DNA of 64,000 nucleotides from Mariniflexile sp. AS56 (GTDB lineage Bacteria > Bacteroidota > Bacteroidia > Flavobacteriales > Flavobacteriaceae). Made by a program: the position numbers and the translations under genes. This document shows positions 47,786 to 56,489 of this stretch, one piece after another. The first letter of the stretch is position 1, and each line of letters begins with the position of its first letter. The notes under the pieces were generated by a model that was not told the origin of the DNA, did no database searches, and was given only the letters and a program-made list of their open reading frames with translations. The stretch is from the NCBI RefSeq assembly GCF_030552475.1, contig NZ_JAUPED010000001.1, forward strand, positions 248,001-312,000. The letters are read 5' to 3'.

Positions 47786-48034
47786 TACAAAGACAAAACA
47801 AACACTCCAAACAATAGTTTCCTATAATTCAGCTGAATTCAATTTATCACACTTACGCAACAGCCCTAAAGCATACTAAAGAACTGTTCGCTGCAAAAAT
47901 TCACTTTCACTACCAAGCAAAAAAAGCACCTAAATTGTTATATCAAATACAACAAATAGATACTCTTTTCTAATTCTCCCTAAGAACTAATTAATAGCAA
48001 AACAAATATCGAGATTATACAAGTAATTACCAAT

Positions 48035-48047
48035 ACTCAATTTGAGT
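48035..48047 (+). promoter_or_regulatory. palindrome ACTCAATTTGAGT (putative operator)
   Basis: This is the core of a longer 9+1+9 inverted repeat at 48032-48050. It has no T run on the minus strand, so it is not a good terminator for the LuxR-type gene. Confidence 0.42.
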
Positions 48048-48111
48048 ATTTACAGCTTTTATTTACATGCAGAAGGTTTTATATTACATTTTAATTCTTA
48101 AAAGTACCAAT

Positions 48112-48882
48112 CTAGATGATGCTACTATTCATTTTAAGAATACCTATAAGCTCACCTGTTGAAGAAATATTGAATTTTTTAAGAATATTACGCCGATGGG
48201 TATCGACTGTATTCGGACTAATATTGAGTTTTTGAGCGATTGATTTACTTGAGTGGCTTAAAATTAAAAGCCGTATCACATCACGCTCTCTATTACTTAT
48301 AAGATCGGACAGTAGCTTTTGAGAGAAATTATTAAAATACTTGGTCTCATATTCATTATTCTCGTTCAAAAGCTTTGCCGAGGCACATATTTCCATTTTC
48401 ACCCGACTATCAAGCACCGTATAATGCGCTAACCCTATAATAGGTTTATTATCGGCATCAAACTCTATAGGAGTTGTGTTTTGTATAATATTCACATAAA
48501 CGCCTTTAGAATCCTTTACACGGTAGTTCCAGGTATAGCTCATTTTACTTCTATCTTCCACCGAAATTTCATTTAAAGTAAAAATCATTAAATCGTTTAA
48601 TGCACCAATCCAAATTTCTATATCTTTAGGATGCATTCTACTCCAAAAATAGCGCATACCCTGTGTTTCGAATAAATTTTTATCTAAACCTAAGCAGGAG
48701 CCCATGTTTTTACTAACATATTCAAAAGTTAAATCTCTGGTATTGGTAATGCAGAAAAAGGTGGAACTATAAGGCAAATAAGCATCCAGTTCAATAATCT
48801 TCTGAACATGTTCTTCAAGTGAAGGATGCGCATACGATTTAAAGACTTCCTTGTAGAGACCCTTTATTTCACTAATATCCAT
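48112..48882 (-). CDS. PAS-LuxR type transcriptional regulator
   Basis: This 256-residue protein has an N-terminal PAS-like domain (about 30-155; FFCITNTRDLTFEYVSKNMG, then WNYRVKDSKGVYVNIIQNTTP). A LuxR/NarL-type helix-turn-helix follows at about 190-250 (LISNRERDVIRLLILSHSSK, then LNISPNTVDTHRRNILKKF). There is no receiver domain. The PAS domain may sense a small molecule or redox state. It lies directly upstream of the secreted-protein operon on the same strand, separated by a 684-bp region with two matching palindromes. Control of that operon is a reasonable inference. Confidence 0.88.
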   Translation of the reverse strand: MDISEIKGLYKEVFKSYAHPSLEEHVQKIIELDAYLPYSSTFFCITNTRDLTFEYVSKNMGSCLGLDKNLFETQGMRYFWSRMHPKDIEIWIGALNDLMIFTLNEISVEDRSKMSYTWNYRVKDSKGVYVNIIQNTTPIEFDADNKPIIGLAHYTVLDSRVKMEICASAKLLNENNEYETKYFNNFSQKLLSDLISNRERDVIRLLILSHSSKSIAQKLNISPNTVDTHRRNILKKFNISSTGELIGILKMNSSII

Positions 48883-49016
48883 ATCTCAAAAATAAAACCT
48901 ACAATAGGTCAACTATTAATGTAAAAGTATTGTAATGATGTTAAGATACTACTTTATAAAAAAACACACAAACTACAATGAAGAAACCTGTCTTAAAACA
49001 AGAAAATGATATAAAA

Positions 49017-49053
49017 CAAAAAATCCTAAAGTATAAAACTTTAGGATTTTTTT
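49017..49053 (-). terminator. terminator after tRNA-Val
   Basis: A stem of at least 12 bp (AAATCCTAAAGT and its complement) has an ATAAA loop and a T run on the minus strand, directly beyond the tRNA. Confidence 0.85.
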
Positions 49054-49131
49054 TGGTGGGCAATGAGGGATTCGAACCCCCGACCCTCTCGGTGTAAACG
49101 AGATGCTCTGAACCAACTGAGCTAATTGCCC
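49054..49131 (-). tRNA. tRNA-Val (anticodon TAC), CCA encoded
   Basis: On the minus strand the acceptor arms are GGGCAAT and ATTGCCC followed by A and CCA. The D arm is AGCTCAGTTGGTTCAGAGCA-like, the anticodon stem is CTCGT/ACGAG-like around loop TTTACAC, and the T arm is GGGGGTTCGAATCCCTC. The anticodon is TAC, reading valine GUN codons. The gene stands alone with a terminator just after it. Confidence 0.95.
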
Positions 49132-49193
49132 TTGTTATCGGTGTGCAAATATAAGCTAGATTTTGAATCTGCAAAAACTTTTTTAATAAAATT

Positions 49194-50411
49194 TTAAATT
49201 ATTTCTGCAACAACAAAAGTACTGCCCCCAATAAAAATAAAATCGGTCGAAAAAGCGGCTCCTAAAGCCGATTTATATGCCTCATTCACAGAATTATATG
49301 CTTCACCCTTTAAATTATGTGCACTAAAAATATTTTTTAGCTCATTAGCATCTAAACCTCGAGGAATTTCTGGTTTACAGAAATAATAAGTCGCTTTTTG
49401 GGGTAATAAATCTATAATCGATGAAATATCCTTGTCATTTACCACTCCAAAAACGATATGTAAAGCATCAAAAGTTTCATTTGATAGTTGTTTCATTACA
49501 TAATTTAATCCATCTCTATTGTGGCCTGTATCGCAAACTACTTTCGGATTGGTTTGTAAAGTTTGCCAACGCCCCATTAAACCCGTATTTTTCACCACTT
49601 GTAACAAACCTTCTTTTATGTTTTGATCTGTTATATTAAAACCTTTCTGTTGAAGTTCTTTTACAGCATGAACAACCGTTACTATATTCTTTGCTTGATA
49701 AATACCCGTTAAGTCTGATATATACGTTTCAGTCGCTTCTTGATCTGCAAAAATTATTTTTGAATTGTTAGTCTCAGCCAATTTCACAAACACAGGTGTC
49801 GTTTCTTCTTGAGTCTCCCCTATAACCACAGGAACATTCGGTTTTATAACACCTCCCTTTTCAAAAGCAATAGCTTCTAGCGTGGTTCCAAGAAACTGTG
49901 TATGGTCTAAACCTATGTTAGTAATTACAGACACCTCAGGAGTAATCACATTCGTAGAATCCAACCTACCTCCTAGACCTACTTCAATCACAGCAATATC
50001 AACCTGCTCTTTTGCGAAATACTCAAAAGCCATACCTACGGTCATTTCAAAAAACGACAGTGAATTCGCCTCAAAAAATGACTTATGCTGTTCTATAAAG
50101 CCCGTAACAAATTGCTCACTTACAACTTGCCCATTAATTTTAATACGTTCCCTAAAGTCTTTTAAATGCGGCGAGGTATATAAGCCCACCTTATAGCCCG
50201 CTTCTTGCAAAATAGAAGCCAGCATATGGCTTGTAGATCCTTTTCCATTGGTTCCAGCGACATGAATAGTCTTGAAATTTTTATGAGGATGCTTTAAGTG
50301 CTCAATTAACTTTATAGTATTTGATAAATCTTTTCTAAATGCAGACTGCCCCTGCCTTTGATACATTGGCAGTTGAGAAAACATCCAATCTAATGTATCT
50401 TGATATGTCAT
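49194..50411 (-). CDS. folC: bifunctional folylpolyglutamate synthase / dihydrofolate synthase
   Basis: This 405-residue Mur-ligase-related enzyme attaches glutamate to dihydropteroate and folates. The ATP loop THVAGTNGKGSTSHMLASIL-like sequence (here TIHVAGTNGKGSTSH) is at about 44-58. VIEVGLGGRLDSTNVI (about 139-154) and NIGLDHTQFLGTTLEAIAFEK (about 163-183) are classic FolC segments. It starts 2 bases after tonB, making it the last gene of the exbB-exbD-tonB row, with no obvious functional link. Confidence 0.94.
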   Translation of the reverse strand: MTYQDTLDWMFSQLPMYQRQGQSAFRKDLSNTIKLIEHLKHPHKNFKTIHVAGTNGKGSTSHMLASILQEAGYKVGLYTSPHLKDFRERIKINGQVVSEQFVTGFIEQHKSFFEANSLSFFEMTVGMAFEYFAKEQVDIAVIEVGLGGRLDSTNVITPEVSVITNIGLDHTQFLGTTLEAIAFEKGGVIKPNVPVVIGETQEETTPVFVKLAETNNSKIIFADQEATETYISDLTGIYQAKNIVTVVHAVKELQQKGFNITDQNIKEGLLQVVKNTGLMGRWQTLQTNPKVVCDTGHNRDGLNYVMKQLSNETFDALHIVFGVVNDKDISSIIDLLPQKATYYFCKPEIPRGLDANELKNIFSAHNLKGEAYNSVNEAYKSALGAAFSTDFIFIGGSTFVVAEII

Positions 50412-50413
50412 GT

Positions 50414-51262
50414 TTATTGACCTAATTTGAAGTTTACTTTCACAAAACCTATTTGCTTTGTAGGCGCATTAGGGTCTGCACGCCATTTATGAGATAAGGC
50501 TATTTTTTTTGCTGGCTCTAACAAACAAGCGGACGTATTTGTAGTGCCCTTTTCACCTGGACTTGCTTCAATAACATTACCGTTCTTATTTACAACAATT
50601 CTAACAATCACCATTCCAGATTCGTTACAATCTTGTTTAAGCGTTTGGTATGAAGCTGCTCCTCTTCCGTTTAATCCGTAACCTACACCACCACTTCCAG
50701 AACCACCAGAACCAAAATAACTTGGCGCATAAGGATCACCATCTAATTGGCCCTTATCACCTGCTTTATTATCATCACCTTCACCACCTGTAGCAGTACC
50801 TTCCGATTTACTAACGCCACCTATTAAAGCATCTAACTTTCGTTTTTTCTCTTCTAGTTCACGTTTTTCTTTAGCAACCCTTTCAGCTTCGGCTTTCGCT
50901 TTAGCATCGGCAATAGCTTTTGCTTTGGTTTCTGCTTCTTTTTGTTTCTTTATGGCGATTTCCTCAGAATTATCAGCAGTTAAAACTTCTTCTTTAGTTT
51001 CGGCTGCTTTAGTAGGCTCCGATTTAACAGGTTCCACTTCTGCAGGTTTATTGATGTTTACGGGTTCCGATTTTATAGGTTTGAGCGGTTGTACGGTTCC
51101 AGAACCAAAATCGGTTGTACCAAAATTCACGGCAACACCGTATTCTTCTGGCGGGTCCATATACGGCGCCCCAACAACAAACAACAACAATAATATGATA
51201 ACAGAAATTAATGTTGTTAATTTCGCTGAATCTCTCTCATGTTTGGTTTCGAAATACTTCAT
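50414..51262 (-). CDS. tonB: TonB family energy transducer
   Basis: This 282-residue protein has a single N-terminal membrane helix (LTTLISVIILLLLFVVGAPY) and a Pro-poor but Lys/Glu/Ala-rich periplasmic linker (about 85-145, probably a long helix). A Gly-rich segment (SGGVGYGLNGRG) and a C-terminal TonB domain (GMVIVRIVVNKNGNVIEASP) follow. It couples ExbB-ExbD proton flow to outer-membrane transporters. It lies downstream of exbB and exbD. The helical linker resembles TolA in build. A GC-rich 15-mer repeat lies just upstream. Confidence 0.88.
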   Translation of the reverse strand: MKYFETKHERDSAKLTTLISVIILLLLFVVGAPYMDPPEEYGVAVNFGTTDFGSGTVQPLKPIKSEPVNINKPAEVEPVKSEPTKAAETKEEVLTADNSEEIAIKKQKEAETKAKAIADAKAKAEAERVAKEKRELEEKKRKLDALIGGVSKSEGTATGGEGDDNKAGDKGQLDGDPYAPSYFGSGGSGSGGVGYGLNGRGAASYQTLKQDCNESGMVIVRIVVNKNGNVIEASPGEKGTTNTSACLLEPAKKIALSHKWRADPNAPTKQIGFVKVNFKLGQ

Positions 51263-51308
51263 TTTGTATTCATGATTTCTTTGATTGAGACGAACTAAAA
51301 TCGTGCCG

Positions 51309-51323
51309 TTTTCCGCGAAAGCG
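51309..51323 (+). repeat. GC-rich repeat TTTTCCGCGAAAGCG, copy 3
   Basis: This copy is intergenic, between exbD and tonB, and is identical over 15 bases to copy 1. The following AATTA is shared with copy 4. Confidence 0.6.
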
Positions 51324-51325
51324 AA

Positions 51326-51718
51326 TTAATTAGGTTTTACAGCTAAAATAACTTTGAATTTATTCCTGTTTGCGATATCCATAACCTTTACTACATTTTC
51401 AACAGGGACTGATTTTTCAGCCCTTAAAACGATGGTTGGATTTTCTTCTGAAGCTAATACTGCCAATAATTCGTTTTCCAACACACTTTCGCCAATACGC
51501 TTTTGATCTATATAATAGGTTAAATCTGCCTTTATGCTCACCGCTATAGATTTCTTATTCTCTGTTTTCCCACTTGCTTTTGGCAATAAAATATCAATAG
51601 CATTTGTAGAAACTAAAGTAGAAGCAATCATAAAAAATATTAGCAGCAAAAACACAATATCTGTCATGGATGACATATTGAATTCTGGTGAAACTTTATT
51701 TCTCCCTCTAATATTCAT
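51326..51718 (-). CDS. exbD: ExbD/TolR family biopolymer transport protein
   Basis: This 130-residue protein has one membrane helix at about 17-37 (MTDIVFLLLIFFMIASTLVS). The conserved Asp in MTDIVFLLL is the proton-carrying residue of the ExbB-ExbD motor. The periplasmic domain follows. Its ATG lies 1 base after the exbB stop, so it is co-translated with exbB. Confidence 0.94.
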   Translation of the reverse strand: MNIRGRNKVSPEFNMSSMTDIVFLLLIFFMIASTLVSTNAIDILLPKASGKTENKKSIAVSIKADLTYYIDQKRIGESVLENELLAVLASEENPTIVLRAEKSVPVENVVKVMDIANRNKFKVILAVKPN

Positions 51719-51719
51719 A

Positions 51720-52424
51720 CTATGATGGTTCGTTTAAATGGTCAAGAAACTCTAATGAATTAGCTTCCATTTGATACACTACTTTATCGGTTTTTACAAC
51801 CAAATGGTTATATGCCATAAAAGCAACAATACCAACAATTAACCCCGCAACAGTAGTTGTCATAGCCGTATAAAGACCACTAGCCAAAACATCCATTTGA
51901 ATAGTTCCACCTGCATTTGCAAGTTCAAATATGGCCAATATCATTCCTATTACGGTACCAAGAAACCCAATCATGGGTCCTGCACCAGAAATAGTTGCTA
52001 ACATACTTACATTTTTCTCTAAACCGTAAACTTCTAAGCGGCCTGCGTTTTCAATAGCTGTATTAATATCTGCCAAAGGTTTTCCAATTCTTGAAATCCC
52101 TTTCCCTATTAATCGAGACACCGGTGAGTTTACTTGAGCACAAAGTATTTGAGCTGAATCAATTTTTCCATGAGACACATGGTCTTTTATTTGATTCATA
52201 AAATTCGCATCCATTTTAGAGGCTGCTTTAATAGCAAACAAGCGCTCAAAATAAATATAAATAGCACCTACAAGCATTAAAAAAAGCAACGCAATAATTA
52301 ATTGCCCTGCAACACCACCACTACTAATTAGCTCTATAATGGAAAGTGTTTTTTCAACAGGCTGCTCCACATCAGTAAGCACCTCTGCAGTCTCTTGTGT
52401 ATTTTGTAATAATATGTTTAACAT
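51720..52424 (-). CDS. exbB: MotA/TolQ/ExbB proton channel family protein
   Basis: This 234-residue protein has three membrane helices: one near 35-55 (VAGQLIIALLFLMLVGAIYIY) and two in the conserved C-terminal half (ISGAGPMIGFLGTVIGMI and YTAMTTTVAGLIVGIVAF). It forms the pore around the ExbD helices and drives TonB. It heads the exbB-exbD-tonB-folC row. The 101-base gap after nhaD contains no clear promoter box. Confidence 0.94.
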   Translation of the reverse strand: MLNILLQNTQETAEVLTDVEQPVEKTLSIIELISSGGVAGQLIIALLFLMLVGAIYIYFERLFAIKAASKMDANFMNQIKDHVSHGKIDSAQILCAQVNSPVSRLIGKGISRIGKPLADINTAIENAGRLEVYGLEKNVSMLATISGAGPMIGFLGTVIGMILAIFELANAGGTIQMDVLASGLYTAMTTTVAGLIVGIVAFMAYNHLVVKTDKVVYQMEANSLEFLDHLNEPS

Positions 52425-52525
52425 AAAAAATATATTTCTTGAACAGTATAACGGTTCTTTTTGTGTTTAAGTATATAAAAATACTTTTTGCTTTAATTCT
52501 TTTTAATTTAAGAATGAAAAGCTTT

Positions 52526-53923
52526 TTAGAACCAAGTTCTAGTTACCATAAATGCTGCTGAACCTACTAAGAACCCAATTGCAGCAAGCCATGAAATCTT
52601 TTTCAAATACCAGAAAAAGTCAATTTTCTCCATTCCCATTGCAACAACACCAGCGGCAGATCCGATAATTAACATACTACCTCCTGTTCCTGCAGAAAAA
52701 GCTACGAAATGCCAAAGTTCATTATCCATTGGTTCAGAGAACATCCCTAAACTTGCGGCTACTAATGGCACGTTATCAATAACTGCAGAACCTACTCCTA
52801 ATAATAACATCACTAAATCAGACACTCCTGAGTGGTGTAATTCCGTACCAAGCATTGGCATACCTTCTTTTAAAGAATCAGCAAATTGAAACAAAATACC
52901 TAAAGATTCTAAAGCTGCAACTGCCATTAAGATACCTAAGAAGAATAAAATACTAGGTAATTCAATTTTTGATAAAGAGCTATGTACTGGACTGTGATGT
53001 GCATGCGCATCACTTTCAGCGGCATCGTTAAAATCGCTTAAACTAAATTTAGATGAGCTGTACATTTCTGCAAAAACAGCCACAACACCTAAAGACAACA
53101 TCATACCTACATAAGGAGGTAAATGTGTTACCATTTTAAAAATAGGCACAAATACAATAGCACCTAACCCTAAATACAACATCGTGCTACCAAATTTCGA
53201 TTTCTTTTGTCCTACTTCTTCCTCTTCAATTTCTAAATCACCCTTAAAGGCAGGTAGAAAAGATGCTATAAACGTTGGTACAGCCATACATAAGAATGAC
53301 GGTAATAATAAATAGCCCATTAAATGACCTGTAGATACTTTTTTACCTATCCAAAGCATGGTGGTTGTAACATCTCCAATAGGAGACCAAGCACCTCCAG
53401 CGTTGGCCGAAATGATAATTAAACCAGCAAACCAAATACGTACTTCTCTATCTTTTACAATTTTTTGAAGAATTGAAATAAGTACGATGGTAGCAGTAAG
53501 GTTATCAATAATAGCAGATAAAACGAATGCTAAAAAGCCAAAAAGCCATAATATTTTTACTTTCTTTTTAGTTTTTATGAAACTCTTAATAGTAGCAAAC
53601 CCATCGAAATAATCAATAATTTCAACAATTGTCATTGCACCTAATAAGAATACTAATATTTCGGCAGTTTTTCCTAGATGGTGCAATAAGGTTTCTTCCA
53701 TTAAATGAAGTTTTTCCTCTGGTGCAAAACCAGCAAAACCTTCTACGAGTGAATGGTTAGCCGAATCAAACCAATTTGGAAAACTTTCCAAACCTAAGGA
53801 TATTAATGCCCAACAGATAGCCATCATAACTAATGCCGGGATTAGTTTATCCACCTTTAGGTTATGTTCTAGCGTGATTGCTAAATAACCGATTACAAAT
53901 ACTAAAATAATTGCTGCTTCCAT
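52526..53923 (-). CDS. nhaD: NhaD family sodium:proton antiporter
   Basis: This 465-residue membrane protein of the ion transporter superfamily has about 11-12 hydrophobic helices. The family regions IIDNLTATIVLISILQK, SANAGGAWSPIGDVTTTMLW, VIDNVPLVAASLGMF and FSAGTGGSMLIIGSAAGVV carry the ion-site Asp, Asn and Thr residues. A His-rich cytoplasmic loop (AHAHHSPVHSS) could sense pH. It exports Na+ in exchange for protons, fitting a marine host. It lies 15 bases after the glutamate dehydrogenase-type gene. Confidence 0.93.
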   Translation of the reverse strand: MEAAIILVFVIGYLAITLEHNLKVDKLIPALVMMAICWALISLGLESFPNWFDSANHSLVEGFAGFAPEEKLHLMEETLLHHLGKTAEILVFLLGAMTIVEIIDYFDGFATIKSFIKTKKKVKILWLFGFLAFVLSAIIDNLTATIVLISILQKIVKDREVRIWFAGLIIISANAGGAWSPIGDVTTTMLWIGKKVSTGHLMGYLLLPSFLCMAVPTFIASFLPAFKGDLEIEEEEVGQKKSKFGSTMLYLGLGAIVFVPIFKMVTHLPPYVGMMLSLGVVAVFAEMYSSSKFSLSDFNDAAESDAHAHHSPVHSSLSKIELPSILFFLGILMAVAALESLGILFQFADSLKEGMPMLGTELHHSGVSDLVMLLLGVGSAVIDNVPLVAASLGMFSEPMDNELWHFVAFSAGTGGSMLIIGSAAGVVAMGMEKIDFFWYLKKISWLAAIGFLVGSAAFMVTRTWF

Positions 53924-53938
53924 AAAAAATTTAATAAA

Positions 53939-55165
53939 TTATATAAGTTGGCTTAATGCTATCTCAAAAGCTGTTGCACTAATGCCGGTTTTAGATTGAT
54001 TTTTACTATATACGTTTTCTATTGCTTCTCCAATTTTGTTTGATGTGTCATTAAATATGGCCTCATCAGTCATTTGTACACGGCGTTCCATAAAATAGGC
54101 AAACACACGCGCCATGCCACAGTTTGAAATAAAGTCTGGTATTAAACTCACGCGGTTATCAGTATGTTCCATGATGGGTCCAAAGAAAATTTCTTTATCG
54201 GCAAAAGGCACATTAGCACCACAAGAAATCACCTCTAAACCACTATCAATCATTTCATCTATTTGATGCGTAGTGATTAAGCGTGACGCTGCACAAGGTG
54301 CGAATATCTCGGTTTTAATTGACCAAATTTTATCATTAATCTCTTCAAAAGGAATTAAATTATCACCAACTAAAGTATTTCCAGTTTTAGCTAAAAACAA
54401 GTTCGTAATCTCTTCAAAAGTAAAGCCTTCCTCATTAATTAAACCGCCTGCAATATCGATAATTCCAACCACTTTTGCACCCATTTGGGACAAATAAAAT
54501 GCAGCCGCAGCCCCTACATTACCAAAGCCTTGAATTACAGCACGTTTCCCTTCTATAGAACCTCCGTGAATCGCATAATACTGTTTAACAGCAACAGCGA
54601 CACCAAAACCCGTAATCATATCTGCAACCGTATATTTTCTGGCTACACTTGGTGAATATATAGGGTTTTCAATTACTTTAATAACCCCTTGTCTTAACTG
54701 CCCAATGCGGTTAATTTTATCAGCTTCCGTGGGTTTAAAATGCCCATTAAAAACACCTTCTTGCGGGTGCCAAACACCACTTTCTTCTGTTATTGGGATT
54801 ACTTCATGAATTTCATCTACATTTAAATCGCCACCCGTACCATAATATCTTTTTAATAAGGGCGCCACTACTTTATACCAACGCTCTAAAACTCCTTTTT
54901 TACGCGGGTCTTTTGGGTCGAAGTTAATTCCAGATTTAGCACCACCAATGGCAGGACCAGATACTGTAAATTTAATTTCCATCGTTTTTGCTAACGACAG
55001 CACTTCGTTCATATCCAAGCCCTTACGCATTCTAGTTCCTCCTCCAGCTGCACCACCGCGCAGAGAATTTATAACCACCCAACCTTCTGCTTCGGTTTCA
55101 GGGTCTTTCCAATTAAAGATTATTTCTGGAGATTTATTTTCGTACTTTTTTAATAATTCTTTCAT
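53939..55165 (-). CDS. Glu/Leu/Phe/Val family dehydrogenase
   Basis: This 408-residue oxidoreductase deaminates an L-amino acid, most likely glutamate, to the 2-oxo acid with NAD(P). Catalytic-domain features are GGAAGGGTRMRKG and the active-site Lys region SGPAIGGAKSGINFDP. The nucleotide domain begins at AVIQGFGNVGAAAAFYL (about 209-225). Substrate choice within the family cannot be fixed from sequence alone. It is followed after 15 bases by nhaD, and its promoter lies far upstream, leaving a leader of about 115 bases. Confidence 0.9.
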   Translation of the reverse strand: MKELLKKYENKSPEIIFNWKDPETEAEGWVVINSLRGGAAGGGTRMRKGLDMNEVLSLAKTMEIKFTVSGPAIGGAKSGINFDPKDPRKKGVLERWYKVVAPLLKRYYGTGGDLNVDEIHEVIPITEESGVWHPQEGVFNGHFKPTEADKINRIGQLRQGVIKVIENPIYSPSVARKYTVADMITGFGVAVAVKQYYAIHGGSIEGKRAVIQGFGNVGAAAAFYLSQMGAKVVGIIDIAGGLINEEGFTFEEITNLFLAKTGNTLVGDNLIPFEEINDKIWSIKTEIFAPCAASRLITTHQIDEMIDSGLEVISCGANVPFADKEIFFGPIMEHTDNRVSLIPDFISNCGMARVFAYFMERRVQMTDEAIFNDTSNKIGEAIENVYSKNQSKTGISATAFEIALSQLI

Positions 55166-55283
55166 TTCTAATTATTTAGATTGATTCATTTTTAGCTTTA
55201 AATTTCACTGTTTAGGTATAGAATTTCTTTGAGGGTAGCTAAAGTTGAGTCATTTCAAGAAAGATGTTACATTATTAATTTAA

Positions 55284-55291
55284 CAAATATA
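55284..55291 (-). promoter_or_regulatory. -7 promoter box of the Glu-type dehydrogenase and nhaD unit
   Basis: The minus strand reads TATATTTG. A possible -33 TTG is at 55308-55310, 16 bases away, which is slightly short. The leader to the ATG at 55165 would be about 115 bases. Confidence 0.5.
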
Positions 55292-55330
55292 AAAAACTAA
55301 AATCCGCCAAGGTTAATTTTATATTATTTT

Positions 55331-56395
55331 TTATGAAAGAAAAACCACACCAGAACTATGATCTGCACTAGCACCTGTAACACTTTTTAAGCAATTAACT
55401 TCATTACGCAATTTTAACACGCCCAGGAACCCAAAAATTAAGGCTTCTTTAAATTCTATGATGTCTTTTGAAGGTATGATGATTTTATTATTCGAATATT
55501 TTTCTAGGCGCTCCATTAAATAAGCGTTATAAACACCACCGCCAGTAATTAAAACAGAAACCTTGTGCTTCTCGTTAATTTTTGAAGCTAACTGAATAGC
55601 AACATGTTCTACAAATGTTTTTAAAATGTCTTTTATTTCTAATTGATAGGAATCAATTAGCGGGAAAATATTTTTATCTACCCATTCCAAACCTAAAGAT
55701 TTAGGGTAATTGGCCTCATAAAACTCTAAGCTATTTAATTTTTCAAGCAACTCGTTGTTAATAGCTCCTGTTGACGCAATCTTACCACCATCATCATAAT
55801 CGAGCCCCAATTCTTTCACATAGCGATTCAAAACAATATTTACCGGACACACATCATAAGCAATTCGATCTCGTTGCATATCCATAGAAATATTAGCAAA
55901 GCCACCTAGATTCAAACAGAAATCATATTCAGAAAATAATAATTTATCACCAATAGGCACTAAAGGCGCACCTTGACCACCTAAGGAGACATCCTGAACT
56001 CTAAAATTACAGACCACCAACTGTTCTAACAATACGGCTAAATGCGACATATTGCCTATTTGGTAAGTAAGCCCTTTATCTGGCTGGTGCAATGCAGTAT
56101 GGCCATGCGAACAAACGGCATCAACATCTTCAATCTTGAATTTGTTTATAAACTCATTAATTCGTAATGATAAATAATTGGTGTAATTATTATCCATTTC
56201 TTTTAACTCTTCCATAGAAAAAGAAACGAGACTCCTTAAGTTTTCCACCCATTGCGAACTATACGAAATGGTTTCAGAATGAATTATTTCAAAATGCCAA
56301 GTACCATCAAATTGAAAGGATGCGTAAACAAAATCTATCCCGTCTAGCGATGTGCCAGACATGACACCAACAACCTTATACTCGTTTTTTATCAT
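55331..56395 (-). CDS. anmK: anhydro-N-acetylmuramic acid kinase
   Basis: This 354-residue sugar kinase phosphorylates 1,6-anhydro-MurNAc, opening the ring, in cell-wall recycling. The N-terminal phosphate motif VVGVMSGTSLDGIDF is characteristic. Other family segments are CSHGHTALHQPDKG, NLGGFANIS and the late ITGGGVYNAYL. The frame is open from a TTG at 56413, but the ATG at 56395 gives the usual MIKNEYKVVGVMSG start. It is a single gene, divergent from the acyl-CoA dehydrogenase gene. Confidence 0.93.
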   Translation of the reverse strand: MIKNEYKVVGVMSGTSLDGIDFVYASFQFDGTWHFEIIHSETISYSSQWVENLRSLVSFSMEELKEMDNNYTNYLSLRINEFINKFKIEDVDAVCSHGHTALHQPDKGLTYQIGNMSHLAVLLEQLVVCNFRVQDVSLGGQGAPLVPIGDKLLFSEYDFCLNLGGFANISMDMQRDRIAYDVCPVNIVLNRYVKELGLDYDDGGKIASTGAINNELLEKLNSLEFYEANYPKSLGLEWVDKNIFPLIDSYQLEIKDILKTFVEHVAIQLASKINEKHKVSVLITGGGVYNAYLMERLEKYSNNKIIIPSKDIIEFKEALIFGFLGVLKLRNEVNCLKSVTGASADHSSGVVFLS

Positions 56396-56419
56396 ACTCA
56401 ACAAAAATAACAATCCTCA

Positions 56420-56450
56420 TTGAATAATTAACACTAAAAAGCTATATTTG
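56420..56450 (+). promoter_or_regulatory. promoter of the acyl-CoA dehydrogenase gene
   Basis: TTG (56420-56422) is followed after 20 bases by TATATTTG (56443-56450), a full -7 match. The leader to the ATG at 56490 is about 35 bases. Confidence 0.65.
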
Positions 56451-56489
56451 TAAATATTTTATAACGAATCATTATCTTAACTGAGAATT

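Larger units (their letters stand above)
47428..48111 (+). other. 684-bp intergenic region upstream of the secreted-protein operon
   Basis: No coding frame or clear TAnnTTTG box for the downstream operon is visible. The region holds two related 13-bp palindromes (47773 and 48035), described separately, and one unrelated 14-bp palindrome, AATTCAGCTGAATT, at 47826-47839. It lies between the 3' end of the LuxR-type gene and the start of the beta-helix gene, so it must carry the operon's promoter. Confidence 0.6.

Noticed and set aside
47826-47839. Palindrome AATTCAGCTGAATT
   Set aside because: Single copy with no relation to the ACTCA palindromes; a 14-base AT-rich palindrome can arise by chance.
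48941-49174. 77-residue open frame on the minus strand
   Set aside because: It is the translation of tRNA-Val and its terminator, not a protein gene.
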